A DNA stretch of 44,942 nucleotides from Betaproteobacteria bacterium (GCA_028292435.1 JAQGMI010000100.1:1-44942), one strand, 5' to 3'. Counted from the stretch's first letter, positions 1 through 10,891 are shown. The notes: generated by a model from the sequence alone, not told the origin. Translations and numbers: made by a program.

Positions 1-1
1 A

Positions 2-400
2 TTCGCGGCGTTGCCGCTCGGTGCGTCTAATTTTCTGCGCGATTTCGGACTCGCCGTGTTCGTCGGTATCGTAGGTATCACAGCGGGCCCGCAGGCGCTG
101 GTCGCCATTCAGAAGCACGGGTTGACGCTGTTTTTCCTCGGCATCGGCGTTACGCTCGTGCCGCAAATCATTACGTTCTTTTTCTCTTATTACGTGTTGC
201 GAGTGCGCAACCCGATTGAAGCGCTGGCCTGTGTCGCCGGCGGCCGCAGCGCGAATCCCGCATTCGCTGCGCTGCTCGAAAGGGCGGGCAATGCTACGCC
301 GGTGGTCGCTTTCACGGTGACCTACGCGGTGGCCAATGTTTTCCTCACGCTGTGGGGACCTGTCATCGTCGGCATGGTCACTACCAACCCAATCCCATAA
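2..400 (+). CDS. aspT: Aspartate/alanine antiporter, C-terminal part (cut by window edge)
   Basis: This is the last 132 codons of an inner-membrane AspT (AAEx family) exchanger, open to the left edge in the frame beginning at base 2. The visible part has hydrophobic segments and the conserved C-terminal stretch GRSANPAFAALLERAG followed by TPVVAFTVTYAVANVFLTLW, which I recognise from AspT. In the family it swaps aspartate for alanine; coupled to decarboxylation this consumes a cytoplasmic proton and generates a proton-motive force. The TAA is 17 bp before the aspartate 4-decarboxylase start, the classical aspT-asdA pairing (in either order), which strongly supports the call. The N-terminal half lies outside the window. 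Confidence 0.93.
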   Translation, partial: FAALPLGASNFLRDFGLAVFVGIVGITAGPQALVAIQKHGLTLFFLGIGVTLVPQIITFFFSYYVLRVRNPIEALACVAGGRSANPAFAALLERAGNATPVVAFTVTYAVANVFLTLWGPVIVGMVTTNPIP

Positions 401-417
401 GAACCCGAGGCGCCGTC

Positions 418-2037
418 ATGTTACTGGACGATTTGAGCAAATTCTCGAAGTTGAGCCCATTCGAACTGAAGGACCAGTTGATCGCGATCGCGTCGTCCGA
501 CGCGCAGCGCATGATGCTCAATGCGGGGCGGGGCAACCCGAACTTTCTGGCGACGCTGCCGCGCTGGGCGTTTGTGAGCCTGGGCGACTTTGCGCTGCGC
601 GAAGCCGAGCGCTCGTACTCTTTTCTTGACAGCGGATTCGGCGGGTTGCCTGAGCGCGAGGGCATCGTGCAGCGGTTTGAAACTTACGCGACCAATCATC
701 GCATGACCGACGGCGTGCGTTTTTTGCGCTCGGCCATCTCATACGTCAAAGATCAGCTCGGGCTGAACCGCGATGCGTTTCTGGCTGAAATGGTCAGCGC
801 ATTTCTTGGCTGCAACTACCCGACGCCGCCGCGCATACTTCCGCACATCGAAAAAATCGTCAAAGCGTATCTGGCGCAGGAAATGTTTGGCGGCGTGCCG
901 CGCGCCGGCGACTTTTCGGTCTTCGCGACCGAAGGCGGCACGGCGGCAATGACTTACATATTTCAGAGCCTGCGCGAGAATGGATTGATCGAACCGGGCG
1001 ACAAGATTGCAATCTCTACGCCGATTTTTTCGCCGTATCTTGAAATCCCGATGCTCGATGAATACCGGCTCGAGATTGTCGACATTCGCATGGACGAGCA
1101 TCCTGACTGGCAGTTGCCGGCAACGGAAATTGAGAGATTGCTTGATCCCGCGGTCAAAATATTTTACCTCGTCAATCCGAGCAATCCGCCGTCGACCAAA
1201 CTGTCGAACGCCGTTCTCGACCAGTTGACGACGCTCGTCGCCATGCGCCGGCCGGACCTCTTTATTGTCACAGACGATGTCTACGCGACCTTCGCCGACG
1301 ATTTCGTGTCGCTATTCGCCCGCTGCCCAAACAACACGCTGTGTGTTTATTCGTTTTCCAAGTTCTTTGGCGCTACGGGCTGGCGGTTGGGCGCAATCGC
1401 GCTGCACGACACCAATGTATTCGATGCCGCGCTCGACGCACTGCCGGAAGTGACAAAGTTGCTGCTCGATAAGCGCTATGCGTCGCTGACCACGCAGCCG
1501 CGCAAGCTGCGTTTTATCGATCGCATGGTCGCCGACAGCCGCGCAGTCGCGTTAAATCACACCGCAGGCTTATCCGTGCCGCAGCAATTGCAAATGGCGT
1601 TGTTTTCACTCAACGGTTTGATGGACCGCGAGCATCGTTATAAAGACGCGGCCAAGCAGCTCATACGGCAGCGCTATCAAACGCTCTATCGCAATATGGG
1701 TGTGGCCGCGGCGCGTCGCGCCAACGACGTCAACTATTATTCACTGATCGACTTGCAGGAAATCGGCGGCCAGCTGTACGGCGGTGAATTCGAAGCGTGG
1801 TTTGTCAAAAGCAATCTCGGCACCAGCTTTCTGTTTCGCCTGGCGCAGGAAACCGGCGTCGTGCTGCTGCCCGGCAAGGGCTTTGAGGTCGTTAATGCTT
1901 CGGCGCGCGTGTCGCTTGCGAATCTGACCGACATCGAATACGCCGCAATCGGCCGGTTCACGCGGCAAGTGCTCGATGAATACAATCAGGATTTCAAAAA
2001 GCAGGCCGCTCAGCGCGTAGAAGCCGCCCTGATCTGA
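418..2037 (+). CDS. asdA: Aspartate 4-decarboxylase (bifunctional with aspartate aminotransferase)
   Basis: A 539-residue fold-type I PLP enzyme that removes the beta-carboxylate of L-aspartate to give L-alanine and CO2. The length fits AsdA (about 530-545), which is longer than ordinary aminotransferases. Visible landmarks are NAGRGNPN near residues 36-43 (R38), the PLP-phenolate Asp in VTDDVYATF, the Schiff-base lysine K315 in SFSKFFGATGWR, and the substrate-carboxylate Arg R497 in ASARVSLANL. The start at 418 was chosen because the N-terminus SKFSKLSPFELKDQL matches the family and a GAGG lies about 10 bases upstream; an in-frame ATG at 352 would overlap aspT by 49 bp. It forms an operon with aspT. 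Its end is 18 bp from the convergent glucan synthase gene. Confidence 0.95.
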   Translation: MLLDDLSKFSKLSPFELKDQLIAIASSDAQRMMLNAGRGNPNFLATLPRWAFVSLGDFALREAERSYSFLDSGFGGLPEREGIVQRFETYATNHRMTDGVRFLRSAISYVKDQLGLNRDAFLAEMVSAFLGCNYPTPPRILPHIEKIVKAYLAQEMFGGVPRAGDFSVFATEGGTAAMTYIFQSLRENGLIEPGDKIAISTPIFSPYLEIPMLDEYRLEIVDIRMDEHPDWQLPATEIERLLDPAVKIFYLVNPSNPPSTKLSNAVLDQLTTLVAMRRPDLFIVTDDVYATFADDFVSLFARCPNNTLCVYSFSKFFGATGWRLGAIALHDTNVFDAALDALPEVTKLLLDKRYASLTTQPRKLRFIDRMVADSRAVALNHTAGLSVPQQLQMALFSLNGLMDREHRYKDAAKQLIRQRYQTLYRNMGVAAARRANDVNYYSLIDLQEIGGQLYGGEFEAWFVKSNLGTSFLFRLAQETGVVLLPGKGFEVVNASARVSLANLTDIEYAAIGRFTRQVLDEYNQDFKKQAAQRVEAALI

Positions 2038-2055
2038 GTGCGCCCGGCCCCGCAC

Positions 2056-5000
2056 TTACTCGACCCGTGGCACGTTTATCTCGACCGCATGTTCTAGCCG
2101 ATCGTCGGTAATCGATAACGTGTCGCCGGGTTGTGCAACTCCATCCACGATAATGCGGATCCTGCCATCTCCGGCAGGCGCGTGGACGACGTTTATGCGG
2201 TAACTCGTTTCTTTAAACCGATAATGGAGCCTGAAGCCGTCCCACTCGGCGGGCAGGCAAGGCGCCAGCCGCAAACTGTCTCCCTCCAGCGTCACGCCCA
2301 GCAGTGACTCCAGAATGAGCCGGTACAGCCAACCGGCGGACCCGGTATACCAGGTCCAACCGCCGCGGCCCGTATGCGGGGCAACTGCGTAGACGTCAGC
2401 CGCGACGACATAAGGCTCGACTTTGTACGTTTCCACGGCACCCGCTGAGTTCGCGTGCTTGACCGGATTGATCAGATCGAATAATTCCCACGCGCGGCGG
2501 CTGTCGCCCACTGCGGCAAATGCCATAACTGTCCAGATCGCACCATGCGTGTACTGGCCGCCGTTTTCGCGCACGCCAGGAACATAACCTTTGATGTAAC
2601 CGGGGTTCACATCCGACTTGTCGAACGGCGGGTCGAGCAGCTGGATAAGTCCGGTTTTGCGGCGTACGAGCCGCCGGTCGACGGCAGCCATCGCGCAGCG
2701 CGTGCGGCGCGGGTCGCCCGCGCCGGACAGCACGGACCAGCTTTGAGCGATCGCATCGATCTGGCATTCGACGTTGTCGGCCGAGCCGAGCGGAGTGCCG
2801 TCATCGAAGTAGGCGCGCCGGTACCATTCGCCATCCCAGCCGTTGCGTTCGATGCTCTGCCGCAGCTGCGCCGCTTCGCGCTGGCAGCGTTCGGCGAATG
2901 GCACGTCGGCGTGCATCCGTGCAAGCGTTGAAAATCGCATGAGCACATCGTACAAGAAGAAGCCCAGCCAGACGCTTTCGCCTTTGCCGTTGATGCCGAC
3001 CAGATTCATGCCGTCGTTCCAGTCGCCCGAGCCCATCAACGGCAGGCCGTGTTCGCCGAAGCTCAAGCCGCGCAAAACGGCGCGCACTGCGTGCGCATAA
3101 AGCGTTGCCGACTCCTCCGCGCGCCCGGGCAGGTTGTAATAAGAATCCTCGCCCGGATTGAGCGGACGGCCTTCGAGGAACGGCGCCTGCTCGTCCAGCA
3201 CGCCGATGTCGCCGGTCGCTTCGACGTAGCGGCACAGCGCAAGCGGCAGCCACAGAAAATCGTCCGAGCAATGCGTGCGCACACCGCGTTCCGACACCGG
3301 GTGCCACCAGTGCTGCACGTCGCCTTCGCGAAACTGGTGGGCAGCACAGCGCAAAAGATGTTCGCGCACGAGACGCGGCTCGGCATGCACCAGCGCCATC
3401 ACGTCCTGCAGTTGATCGCGAAAACCGAAGGCGCCGCCCGATTGATAAAAGCCGCTGCGCGCCCACAGCCGGCACGCGAGGGTCTGATACACGAGCCAGC
3501 CATTGGCGAGCAGATTGAGGGAAGCATCCGGTGTTTCAACCTGCACCGCGCCGAGCGTGTGGCGCCAGTACTTGCGAACCTTTTCGAGAGCATCACGGGC
3601 GGCGGCCGCGCCGCGGCTCGCGTGGGCGAGCTTTCGCGTGTCGCCGAGATTGCGCGCGGCGCCTAACCTGAAAACGAGCTCGCGCTCTTCGCCGTCCGCC
3701 AGTTCGATCTCGAGCTGGATGGCAGCGCACGGGTCCAGACCGGCGCCGGTCTTGTTCGACAATTGCGTGCGCGACATGGCCGCCGGATTTTTCAGCGTGC
3801 CATTGCGGCCGATAAATTCGGCGCGGTCGCCGCTCACCGTGCGTGCGGCGTCATCGATATCGAAGAAAGCGATACGCCCGGCGAATTCCGAGTTGTAGCC
3901 ATTGCGTGCGAGCAGAACACCGCCCGGCTGATCGATTTCCGTCACCACATGCATTGCCGATTTTGCACTCAGGTCACCGAGGACCCATTCGACATAACCG
4001 GTGGCCGTGAGCCGGCGCGTGCGGCCTGAATCGTTGCGCAGTTTCAATACGGAGAACTTGACCGCTGCATCGAGCGCGACGAACACCGTCAATTCCGAAT
4101 TGATGCCGGCTTCCGCGTGCTCAAAAATGCTATAGCCGAAACCGTGCCGTGTCACGTACGGGGTCGCGCCGCGGCATGGCAGCACGGTGGGCGACCAGAA
4201 ATACCCGGTTTCCTCATCGCGCAGGTAAAACGCTTCGCCGCTGGCATCGCTGACCGGATCGTTGCTCCATGGCGTGAGTCGAAACTCGTGCGCATTCTCG
4301 CCCCACGTGTATGCCATTCCGCTTTCCGACACGACGCTGCCGAACTCGGGGTTTGCCAGAACGTTCACCCACGGCACCGGTGTCATCTGGCCGTGCACGG
4401 TGGTGATTACGTATTCGCGGCCATCGGCGGAAAAGCCGCCCAGACCGTTGAAGAAAAGCAACTCGGCGGGTGCCGGCGGCAGAGCGGGCGGCACGCTCGC
4501 GCGATAGACGCGGCCTGGCCGCAGTCGAGGGACATTCAGATGCGGCGCCCGCACGTCCATCAGCGTGCGGCGGTTGATTTGCTCGTCGAGCGGCCCGCGG
4601 CGATCGCTGATGATCGCCCTCGCAACGGCTTGTACCAGGATGCGGTCTTCGTCCGAAATCTGCTCCGCGCGGCGGACGAAAATGCCGCCGGGCTTGTCCA
4701 TCACATGGGCTTCGACGCCTGCCGCGATGAGTCCCATGATCTGCTCCTGCAACAACTGGCGGTAACCGGCGCGATCTTCGTTCCAGATAACGAGATCCAC
4801 GGTGAGTCCCTTGAGCCGCCAATAGGCGTGCGCCTGCACGAGCTGGCGCACGAGATCGATGTTCGCGACGTCTCCGATCTGCAGCAGCACAATCGGCAGA
4901 TCGCCGGAAATCGCATAACCCCACAAGCCCGATTGGCCGCGTCGGTTTTTTGCGAGGATCGCCGTTTCTGCGCGCAGCCCCGGGTTTGCGTAGATCGCCG

Positions 5001-8000
5001 AACCGGCGAGCCGTCCATACATCTGCGCGTCGACATCGGTCGCGTTGATCTGGCGCAATACCACCTGGCTGTGCGTCCACGCGAGTTCGAATACGCGGTC
5101 GGCGAGGTGGCGGTCCTGATATTTGTCCGCGAGCTGCAGGGCGTCGTCGCGCGTCGCCCCGATGCCGGCGACGAAATCGAGTATGACGGTCTCTTCCGGG
5201 TCGAGCGCAATCGAATGACGGATCGCCATCACCGGATCGAGCACCGACCCCGCGCTGCCTGACAGCGCGGTGCCATCGTCGAGCGCTTGCGGGAACGCTA
5301 CGCTGCGACCGCGGCCGATAAACCGCATACGGTCTGTTTCGTACGAGCTCGCGGCTGGCTCGGCGCCGCGCACGACCATCAGGTTGAAAAGCCACGGCGA
5401 GCGCTCATCGACCGAGCGCGGCCGGCGCGTGCACAGAACTGCCTGCCGTTCGCTCAGGATTTCGGTTTGCACGAACAGATTGCTGAACGCCGGATGCAGC
5501 GCATCGGCGGCTGGCGCGGCAAGCACCACTTCCGTATAGCTCGTAAGCTCAACCACGCGGCGGCCGCGGCTGCGGTTCGTGATATGCACGCGGCGCAATT
5601 CGATGTCGTCTTCGGGCGAGACCACGATTTCAGTATGCGTAACGTAGTCGAGGTCGCGCCGGCGGAATTCCGCGCGCCCCTCGGTGAAAATCGCTTCATA
5701 GGCTTGCGCGCGTTTGAGCGTTGGCTGATGTGTATTCGACCAGAACACGCCGCTTGCGACGTCGCGGATGTAACAGAACGTGCCCCAGTTGTCGCACGTC
5801 GGATCTTCGCGCCAGCGCGTGACCGCGAGATCTTTCCAGCGGCTGTAACCGCCGCCGGCGTTCGTGACCATCACATGGTAGCGGCCGTTCGACAGCAACT
5901 GCACCTCCGGCACCGGTGTCGAGGGTGTTGCGATAACGCGCATCGGCATGCCGACGTCTTCGGGTGCCACACGCGCGGCGGCGAAGTCCACGTTGTGCAA
6001 CTGAAACGAACCCGCTTTGGGGACGCGTTCCTGCAACAAGAGCGTGGTCGCGCGGAACATTGGATCGGCCTCGAAGCGCTTCTGCATCGGGCGCTCGAGC
6101 AGCACATAGGCGAGCGATAAAAAGATCATGCCCTGATGGTGGGCCATGTAGGAGCGGATGACCGCGCTCGACTGGCCGCGCGGCAAACGGGCCGCGGTGT
6201 AATCGACTGCTTCATAAAAGCCATATTCGCCGGCGACGCCTTCCCCCGCGAGCCGTTGCAGGTTGGCGCACGATTGCTCGGGCTCCACCATGAGCGCAAG
6301 CGCGGATGCATAAGGCGCAATCACCAGGTCTTCGCCAAGCCCGCGCTTCAGGCCCAGGCCCGGGGCGCCGAACGCGCGATACTGATAGTTGAGCGCGGCG
6401 TCGACCGCGTTGTAGCCGCATTCGGAGATTCCCCATGGCACACCGCGCTGAGCGCCGTAAGCGATCTGGCGATTTACGGACGCGCGATAGGTGCGATCGA
6501 GCAGCGTGTTCTCGTAATTCGGCATTACCAGCAGCGGCATCAGGTATTCAAACATCGAACCGCTCCACGACAGCAATGCGGGCTCGCCGCCCGTATTCGA
6601 GAGCTGGCGGCCGAATGCGAACCAGCTTTCCTGCGGCAGACGGCCTTGTGCAATGGCGACGAAAGTCGTGAGGCGCGCTTCCGATGCGAGCAGATCGTAA
6701 TAGCTTGCGTCGCGCCGCCGGTCGTCGACGTTGTAGCCGATCGCGAGCAGATGACGTGCAGGGTCGTACAAGAAGTCGTATTCCATGACCGCGAATTGAG
6801 CCGCTTGCCCGGCAAGTTGCTCGATGCGCGCGAGGCGCTCGCGCGCGCGGTCCCCCGCGGCGGCGAGATGGCGGCCGAGCGCGGTGAGCCACTCGTGTTC
6901 CGCCGGCGTTGGCGTGGGCACCAGTTGCTTTGCAAGCGCGTGCACGCGCGGCTCATTGTCTTCGGCGAGCTGGCGCAGCGTTGGATTCTCGAACGTCTCG
7001 AGTATCGGGCGTAACCGCGCGGAAGAGGCGGGCATATCGAGCCACGGGGCGAGCAGGGCAAGCTCGCCGAGCGCATCGCGGCACTGGCTAAGCAGGGCCT
7101 GCGCCCACCTCTGCGCATCATCGTGCGCCGTGGCGGGCGCCCGCAACTCCAGGCTAACAAGCGCTTTCTCGGCCGACCGGGCGAGCCGCTTCAGCCATGT
7201 ATGCAGCGCCGCGAGCGTTGCCGGCCGGGCATCGCAGGCGGAGTCCAATTCGGTTTGCAGCCGTGCCAGTTCGGCCGGCGCATTAAGTCCTGCCGCGTCG
7301 ACGAGCAGCCGCAACGCATCCTGCAGGCCATCGAGACAACGCGCGCCAACAATCGCGTGATCGCCGAGCGCGAGAAGTCCCGGCCGCAAAGTCAGGAGAT
7401 GACCGGCGAGATTGCCGCTGTCAACCGATGAGACGTAAAGCGGCGCGAGCGGCTGCAATGTCCGGGTGTCGTACCAATTATAAAAATGGCCCTCATGCCG
7501 GCCGAGCATCGCCATCGTGCTCAACGTGTCGGCTGTGCGGGCAAGGAGTTGGCCCGTCGCGATGTAGCCAAAGTCGTAGGCGGTGAGATTGGCGAGCAGC
7601 GACAGCCCGATGTTCGTCGGCGAAGTGCGGTGCGCGATGACTGGCGCCGGATGCTCCTGAAAATTGTCGGGCGGCAGCCAGTGATCGTCGGCGCCGACGA
7701 AGGTTTCGAAGAAGCCCCAGGTCCGGCGCGCGGTGTTGTGGAGAAAAATGATTTGCGTTTCGGCGAGGCGCGACGCGCGCGGCGCGAGCGGCCGGCTCAC
7801 CCACCACGCAATCAAAGGCGCGGTAAACCACAGCAGCAATACGGCGGCCGCGACCGGCATTGAGGCCGGCGCGCGCACAGCGAGATAGGCGCCCGCCGCC
7901 GCCGCGATGCAAGGTGCAATCCACATTGCGCGATAGGCGTTAATAAGCGACGTCCCGCCGTCGCCCGCGCTGCTGCCCGACGGCGTCCATTCAAGCAGAC

Positions 8001-10815
8001 GCCGGCGTGCGAGCAGAATGCGCCAGTTGGTGCGCACGATGGCATCGAGGCTGAACCAGGCTTCGTACGGCAGGCACGCGAGCGTAAACGCGGCCTGCGC
8101 AAGGCGAGTGCCGAGCCCCCGCCACGTCGCAGCGATATGCTGTCCCACCAGCGTGTCATCGGGCTTGCGCACGATGTCGACCATCGAGGCGATCAGCGGC
8201 GGGATAGCGATGATAGCGATCACAGCGAGCGTCCAGAACCACGCCGGCGAAATCACCGTCCAGCCGAGGAGCATCAGTGCGAGCAGCGCGGCTGGCGCGA
8301 GACTGCGCCGCAGGTTGTCGAAAATTTTCCATTGCGACAACGCCGACAGGGGATTGCGCTGGCGCGCAGCCGCATTGCCGGGCACGCGCGAAAGCAGCCA
8401 CGAAGCGATCTGCCAGTCGCCGCGGATCCACCGATGACGGCGGCTGCTGTCGGCCGGATACGTCGCGGGATATTCTTCGTACAACTCGACGTCGCTCAGC
8501 AACGCGGCGCGCGCGTAACAACCCTCGAGCAGATCGTGGCTCAAAATCCGGTTCTCGGGAAAGCGGTCTTTTAACGCGCACTCGAACGCATCGACGTCGT
8601 AAATGCCTTTGCCGATGAACGATCCCTCACCGAACAGGTCCTGATACACGTCGGATACGGCTCGGGTGTAGGGATCGATGCCGGGCTCGGCGGCGAAGAG
8701 CCGCGCGTAACGGGTATGGTGCCGGGCAGGCACGCTGATGGCCACGCGCGGCTGCATGATCGAGTAACCGGCGGTGACGCGTTGGCGCGCTGCGTCGTAG
8801 TGCGGCCGGTTCAAGGGGTGCGCCATTGCGCCCACGAACTGGCGCGCTGCATCGCGCGGCAGTTGAGTATCCGTATCGAGCGTGATGACGTACTTCGTGC
8901 CCGGCAAGAATTCGGTCGGACCCACGACCAGCGAGAATCCGGCGTGCGCAGGATCGCGCAACAGCAGATTCAGATCCGCGAGCTTGCCGCGTTTGCGCTC
9001 ATAACCCATCCAGCGTTCCTCGCGGCTGTTCCAGCGGCGTGGACGGTGAAAAAGAAAGAATGCGCCTTGGCCTTCGCGGCCGTATTTCTCGTTCAGTTCG
9101 TCAATGCGGTCTTGCGCGAGCGCGAGCAGCGGCGCGTCTGCCGGCAGCGTTTCAGCGGACGCATCCGTCAAATCGGTCAGCAGGCCGAAGTGCAGGTTGG
9201 CGTCGCGATTGGCGAGGAACCGCACTTCGAGCGCCTCGACCAGGTCCTCGACGCCGGCCAAATTCGTCAGCATCGCCGGCACCACGACCAGCGTGCGCAG
9301 GTCGGACGGAATGCCATGCGCGAAGTCCAGCCGCGGCAGCAGGCGCGGTGTCGCCAGCAGGGTGGCAAGCCAGTTGGCAGTGGCAACCGCGAACTGGCTC
9401 GCGCACACGAGCGCCGCGGCGAAGGTCACCGCAAGCCAGACGCCTTGCACACCGAATCCCTGCGCAGCCTTTACCAGGCCGGCAGTCAGCCCGAGCGTCA
9501 ATAAGGCAATGGCGCCGATATAAATCGGCAGCGGGATGCGACCGGCCAGGTTGCCTATGCTCATACCGAATGAAGGGTGCACTTCGGCGGCATGTTGCAA
9601 GCGCGAGCGTCCCTGGTCGATCAGGTAGTAACCGACGTGAGAAGTGCGTGCGGCCTCATTGGCGCCGCTGCCGTGCGCCGCGACTGAGCCCCGCCCCGCG
9701 TGCGCCAACTGGATGGCTTTGCGCGCGATCTCGATCTCCGACAGGCGGCTCGCGTTTGCCAGTTTTTCGATCGCATGCCGGTAGCGGTCGCGCGTGGCGA
9801 AATCCATCGCGGCGTAAACTCCGTGCGGATCCTCGCGCAGTTTTTGCTCGACGCCGCTCAACGACTCGACGAAGTCGCGCCAGTCCATCGCACCGAGCAA
9901 GCGCAAGCTGCCGATACTGTTGGCGATCGAGACTTGCGCCGAAGCCTGCTTTTGCGTTTCGGATTGCACCAGCTGCTCGATCGTCAGGCCCAGCTCGGAC
10001 AGGCGCTGTTCGATCCATGTCAGCGGCAACGCGAGCGCCGCACTCTGGCCCTGCAAGCGGCGCGCGAGCTCGGCGACGAACGAGCTCGCCATCGGCGGGT
10101 TCGAGCGTGCCATGTCGGCGATGATGAGAATCAGACTCTTCGGATCTTGTTCGGCTGCGAGCATCATCTGATCGGCCCACGCGTCCGCGCGTTCGCGGTC
10201 TATCGTGCTCGCGGTAACGCGCGCACCGACGCGCCGCAGATTTTCTATCAACGCGAGCCGAAGCATGATGGGGATCGCCCACAGTTCGCCCAATTTAAGC
10301 GGCGTCGCCTTTTGATAAGCGGCGACAAATCGCCGCAAGTTCGCCGGATCCACCCAGCCGTCGCCGTGAGAGATCGCCTCGAGCGCAATGTCGTACACAC
10401 GCGGAAAGCCAGCCGACGGGCCGCGCGCAAGACGCGGCAACCCGCGGCTATAGCCCCTCGGCAGATGGCGCCTGGCAGTGCGTATCTGCTCTTCGATCAG
10501 GTAGAAATTGTCGAGCAGCCATTCCCCCGCCGGCGAAATACGGCGATTGGCTTTGACGGCGACGGTCAGGAGCTTGCAGCCCTGCAAAAGTCCCGCCGCG
10601 TTGGCGGCGAGTTGCGGGAGCAGTTGATCCGGCGCGCGTCTTTCGCTGATGCGATGCGCGCCGGCGAGCACGATGCCATGCTGCTCCATCTGGTCGGCGC
10701 TGAATAATTCCGCCCGCAATGGAGGCGCATCGCCGTTCAGTGCCGCTCGCGCGCCGCGCCGGCGCGTGATCAGATTGTTTACTGCATCGCGGATGCCGCT
10801 ACCGATCAATTTCAA
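2056..10815 (-). CDS. ndvB: Cyclic beta-1,2-glucan synthase (NdvB/ChvB type, GT84-GH94)
   Basis: A giant 2919-residue inner-membrane protein, close to the roughly 2800-2900 residues of rhizobial NdvB. In the family it builds a beta-1,2-linked glucose chain from UDP-glucose, trims it by phosphorolysis and cyclises it for export to the periplasm. Visible here: a long N-terminal cytosolic region; membrane segments near residues 435-490 and 840-900; a glycosyltransferase core with YVITLDTDTQLPRD (about 640-653) and the RWIRGDW motif (about 797); more membrane helices near 960-1010; and a C-terminal GH94 phosphorylase module with LMGSGDWNDGMN (about 2590) and GWTWYTGSAGW (about 2822). ATG at 10815. 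It is last in the run after three regulators, 76 bp behind the Crp/Fnr gene. Likely roles are osmoadaptation, envelope function or host interaction. The ring size and linkage cannot be read from sequence. Confidence 0.93.
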   Translation of the reverse strand: MKLIGSGIRDAVNNLITRRRGARAALNGDAPPLRAELFSADQMEQHGIVLAGAHRISERRAPDQLLPQLAANAAGLLQGCKLLTVAVKANRRISPAGEWLLDNFYLIEEQIRTARRHLPRGYSRGLPRLARGPSAGFPRVYDIALEAISHGDGWVDPANLRRFVAAYQKATPLKLGELWAIPIMLRLALIENLRRVGARVTASTIDRERADAWADQMMLAAEQDPKSLILIIADMARSNPPMASSFVAELARRLQGQSAALALPLTWIEQRLSELGLTIEQLVQSETQKQASAQVSIANSIGSLRLLGAMDWRDFVESLSGVEQKLREDPHGVYAAMDFATRDRYRHAIEKLANASRLSEIEIARKAIQLAHAGRGSVAAHGSGANEAARTSHVGYYLIDQGRSRLQHAAEVHPSFGMSIGNLAGRIPLPIYIGAIALLTLGLTAGLVKAAQGFGVQGVWLAVTFAAALVCASQFAVATANWLATLLATPRLLPRLDFAHGIPSDLRTLVVVPAMLTNLAGVEDLVEALEVRFLANRDANLHFGLLTDLTDASAETLPADAPLLALAQDRIDELNEKYGREGQGAFFLFHRPRRWNSREERWMGYERKRGKLADLNLLLRDPAHAGFSLVVGPTEFLPGTKYVITLDTDTQLPRDAARQFVGAMAHPLNRPHYDAARQRVTAGYSIMQPRVAISVPARHHTRYARLFAAEPGIDPYTRAVSDVYQDLFGEGSFIGKGIYDVDAFECALKDRFPENRILSHDLLEGCYARAALLSDVELYEEYPATYPADSSRRHRWIRGDWQIASWLLSRVPGNAAARQRNPLSALSQWKIFDNLRRSLAPAALLALMLLGWTVISPAWFWTLAVIAIIAIPPLIASMVDIVRKPDDTLVGQHIAATWRGLGTRLAQAAFTLACLPYEAWFSLDAIVRTNWRILLARRRLLEWTPSGSSAGDGGTSLINAYRAMWIAPCIAAAAGAYLAVRAPASMPVAAAVLLLWFTAPLIAWWVSRPLAPRASRLAETQIIFLHNTARRTWGFFETFVGADDHWLPPDNFQEHPAPVIAHRTSPTNIGLSLLANLTAYDFGYIATGQLLARTADTLSTMAMLGRHEGHFYNWYDTRTLQPLAPLYVSSVDSGNLAGHLLTLRPGLLALGDHAIVGARCLDGLQDALRLLVDAAGLNAPAELARLQTELDSACDARPATLAALHTWLKRLARSAEKALVSLELRAPATAHDDAQRWAQALLSQCRDALGELALLAPWLDMPASSARLRPILETFENPTLRQLAEDNEPRVHALAKQLVPTPTPAEHEWLTALGRHLAAAGDRARERLARIEQLAGQAAQFAVMEYDFLYDPARHLLAIGYNVDDRRRDASYYDLLASEARLTTFVAIAQGRLPQESWFAFGRQLSNTGGEPALLSWSGSMFEYLMPLLVMPNYENTLLDRTYRASVNRQIAYGAQRGVPWGISECGYNAVDAALNYQYRAFGAPGLGLKRGLGEDLVIAPYASALALMVEPEQSCANLQRLAGEGVAGEYGFYEAVDYTAARLPRGQSSAVIRSYMAHHQGMIFLSLAYVLLERPMQKRFEADPMFRATTLLLQERVPKAGSFQLHNVDFAAARVAPEDVGMPMRVIATPSTPVPEVQLLSNGRYHVMVTNAGGGYSRWKDLAVTRWREDPTCDNWGTFCYIRDVASGVFWSNTHQPTLKRAQAYEAIFTEGRAEFRRRDLDYVTHTEIVVSPEDDIELRRVHITNRSRGRRVVELTSYTEVVLAAPAADALHPAFSNLFVQTEILSERQAVLCTRRPRSVDERSPWLFNLMVVRGAEPAASSYETDRMRFIGRGRSVAFPQALDDGTALSGSAGSVLDPVMAIRHSIALDPEETVILDFVAGIGATRDDALQLADKYQDRHLADRVFELAWTHSQVVLRQINATDVDAQMYGRLAGSAIYANPGLRAETAILAKNRRGQSGLWGYAISGDLPIVLLQIGDVANIDLVRQLVQAHAYWRLKGLTVDLVIWNEDRAGYRQLLQEQIMGLIAAGVEAHVMDKPGGIFVRRAEQISDEDRILVQAVARAIISDRRGPLDEQINRRTLMDVRAPHLNVPRLRPGRVYRASVPPALPPAPAELLFFNGLGGFSADGREYVITTVHGQMTPVPWVNVLANPEFGSVVSESGMAYTWGENAHEFRLTPWSNDPVSDASGEAFYLRDEETGYFWSPTVLPCRGATPYVTRHGFGYSIFEHAEAGINSELTVFVALDAAVKFSVLKLRNDSGRTRRLTATGYVEWVLGDLSAKSAMHVVTEIDQPGGVLLARNGYNSEFAGRIAFFDIDDAARTVSGDRAEFIGRNGTLKNPAAMSRTQLSNKTGAGLDPCAAIQLEIELADGEERELVFRLGAARNLGDTRKLAHASRGAAAARDALEKVRKYWRHTLGAVQVETPDASLNLLANGWLVYQTLACRLWARSGFYQSGGAFGFRDQLQDVMALVHAEPRLVREHLLRCAAHQFREGDVQHWWHPVSERGVRTHCSDDFLWLPLALCRYVEATGDIGVLDEQAPFLEGRPLNPGEDSYYNLPGRAEESATLYAHAVRAVLRGLSFGEHGLPLMGSGDWNDGMNLVGINGKGESVWLGFFLYDVLMRFSTLARMHADVPFAERCQREAAQLRQSIERNGWDGEWYRRAYFDDGTPLGSADNVECQIDAIAQSWSVLSGAGDPRRTRCAMAAVDRRLVRRKTGLIQLLDPPFDKSDVNPGYIKGYVPGVRENGGQYTHGAIWTVMAFAAVGDSRRAWELFDLINPVKHANSAGAVETYKVEPYVVAADVYAVAPHTGRGGWTWYTGSAGWLYRLILESLLGVTLEGDSLRLAPCLPAEWDGFRLHYRFKETSYRINVVHAPAGDGRIRIIVDGVAQPGDTLSITDDRLEHAVEINVPRVE

Positions 10816-10891
10816 ATGGGGATTCCTGATTATGGCGGCGCATCACGAAAGCGCGCGGGCGCGCGGCATCCGCAGCGTGGCAGAACAGCGC

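Noticed and set aside
2035..2062. Possible bidirectional terminator between asdA and ndvB (AGTGC and GCACT around a 10-base loop)
   Set aside because: The stem is only five pairs and there is no T-run on either strand.
4117..7014. Several long plus-strand open frames (for example 4117-5262, 5287-6120, 6136-7014) within ndvB
   Set aside because: They lie opposite the conserved GH94 and glycosyltransferase-linked regions, show no domain or start signal, and have the composition of antisense frames.
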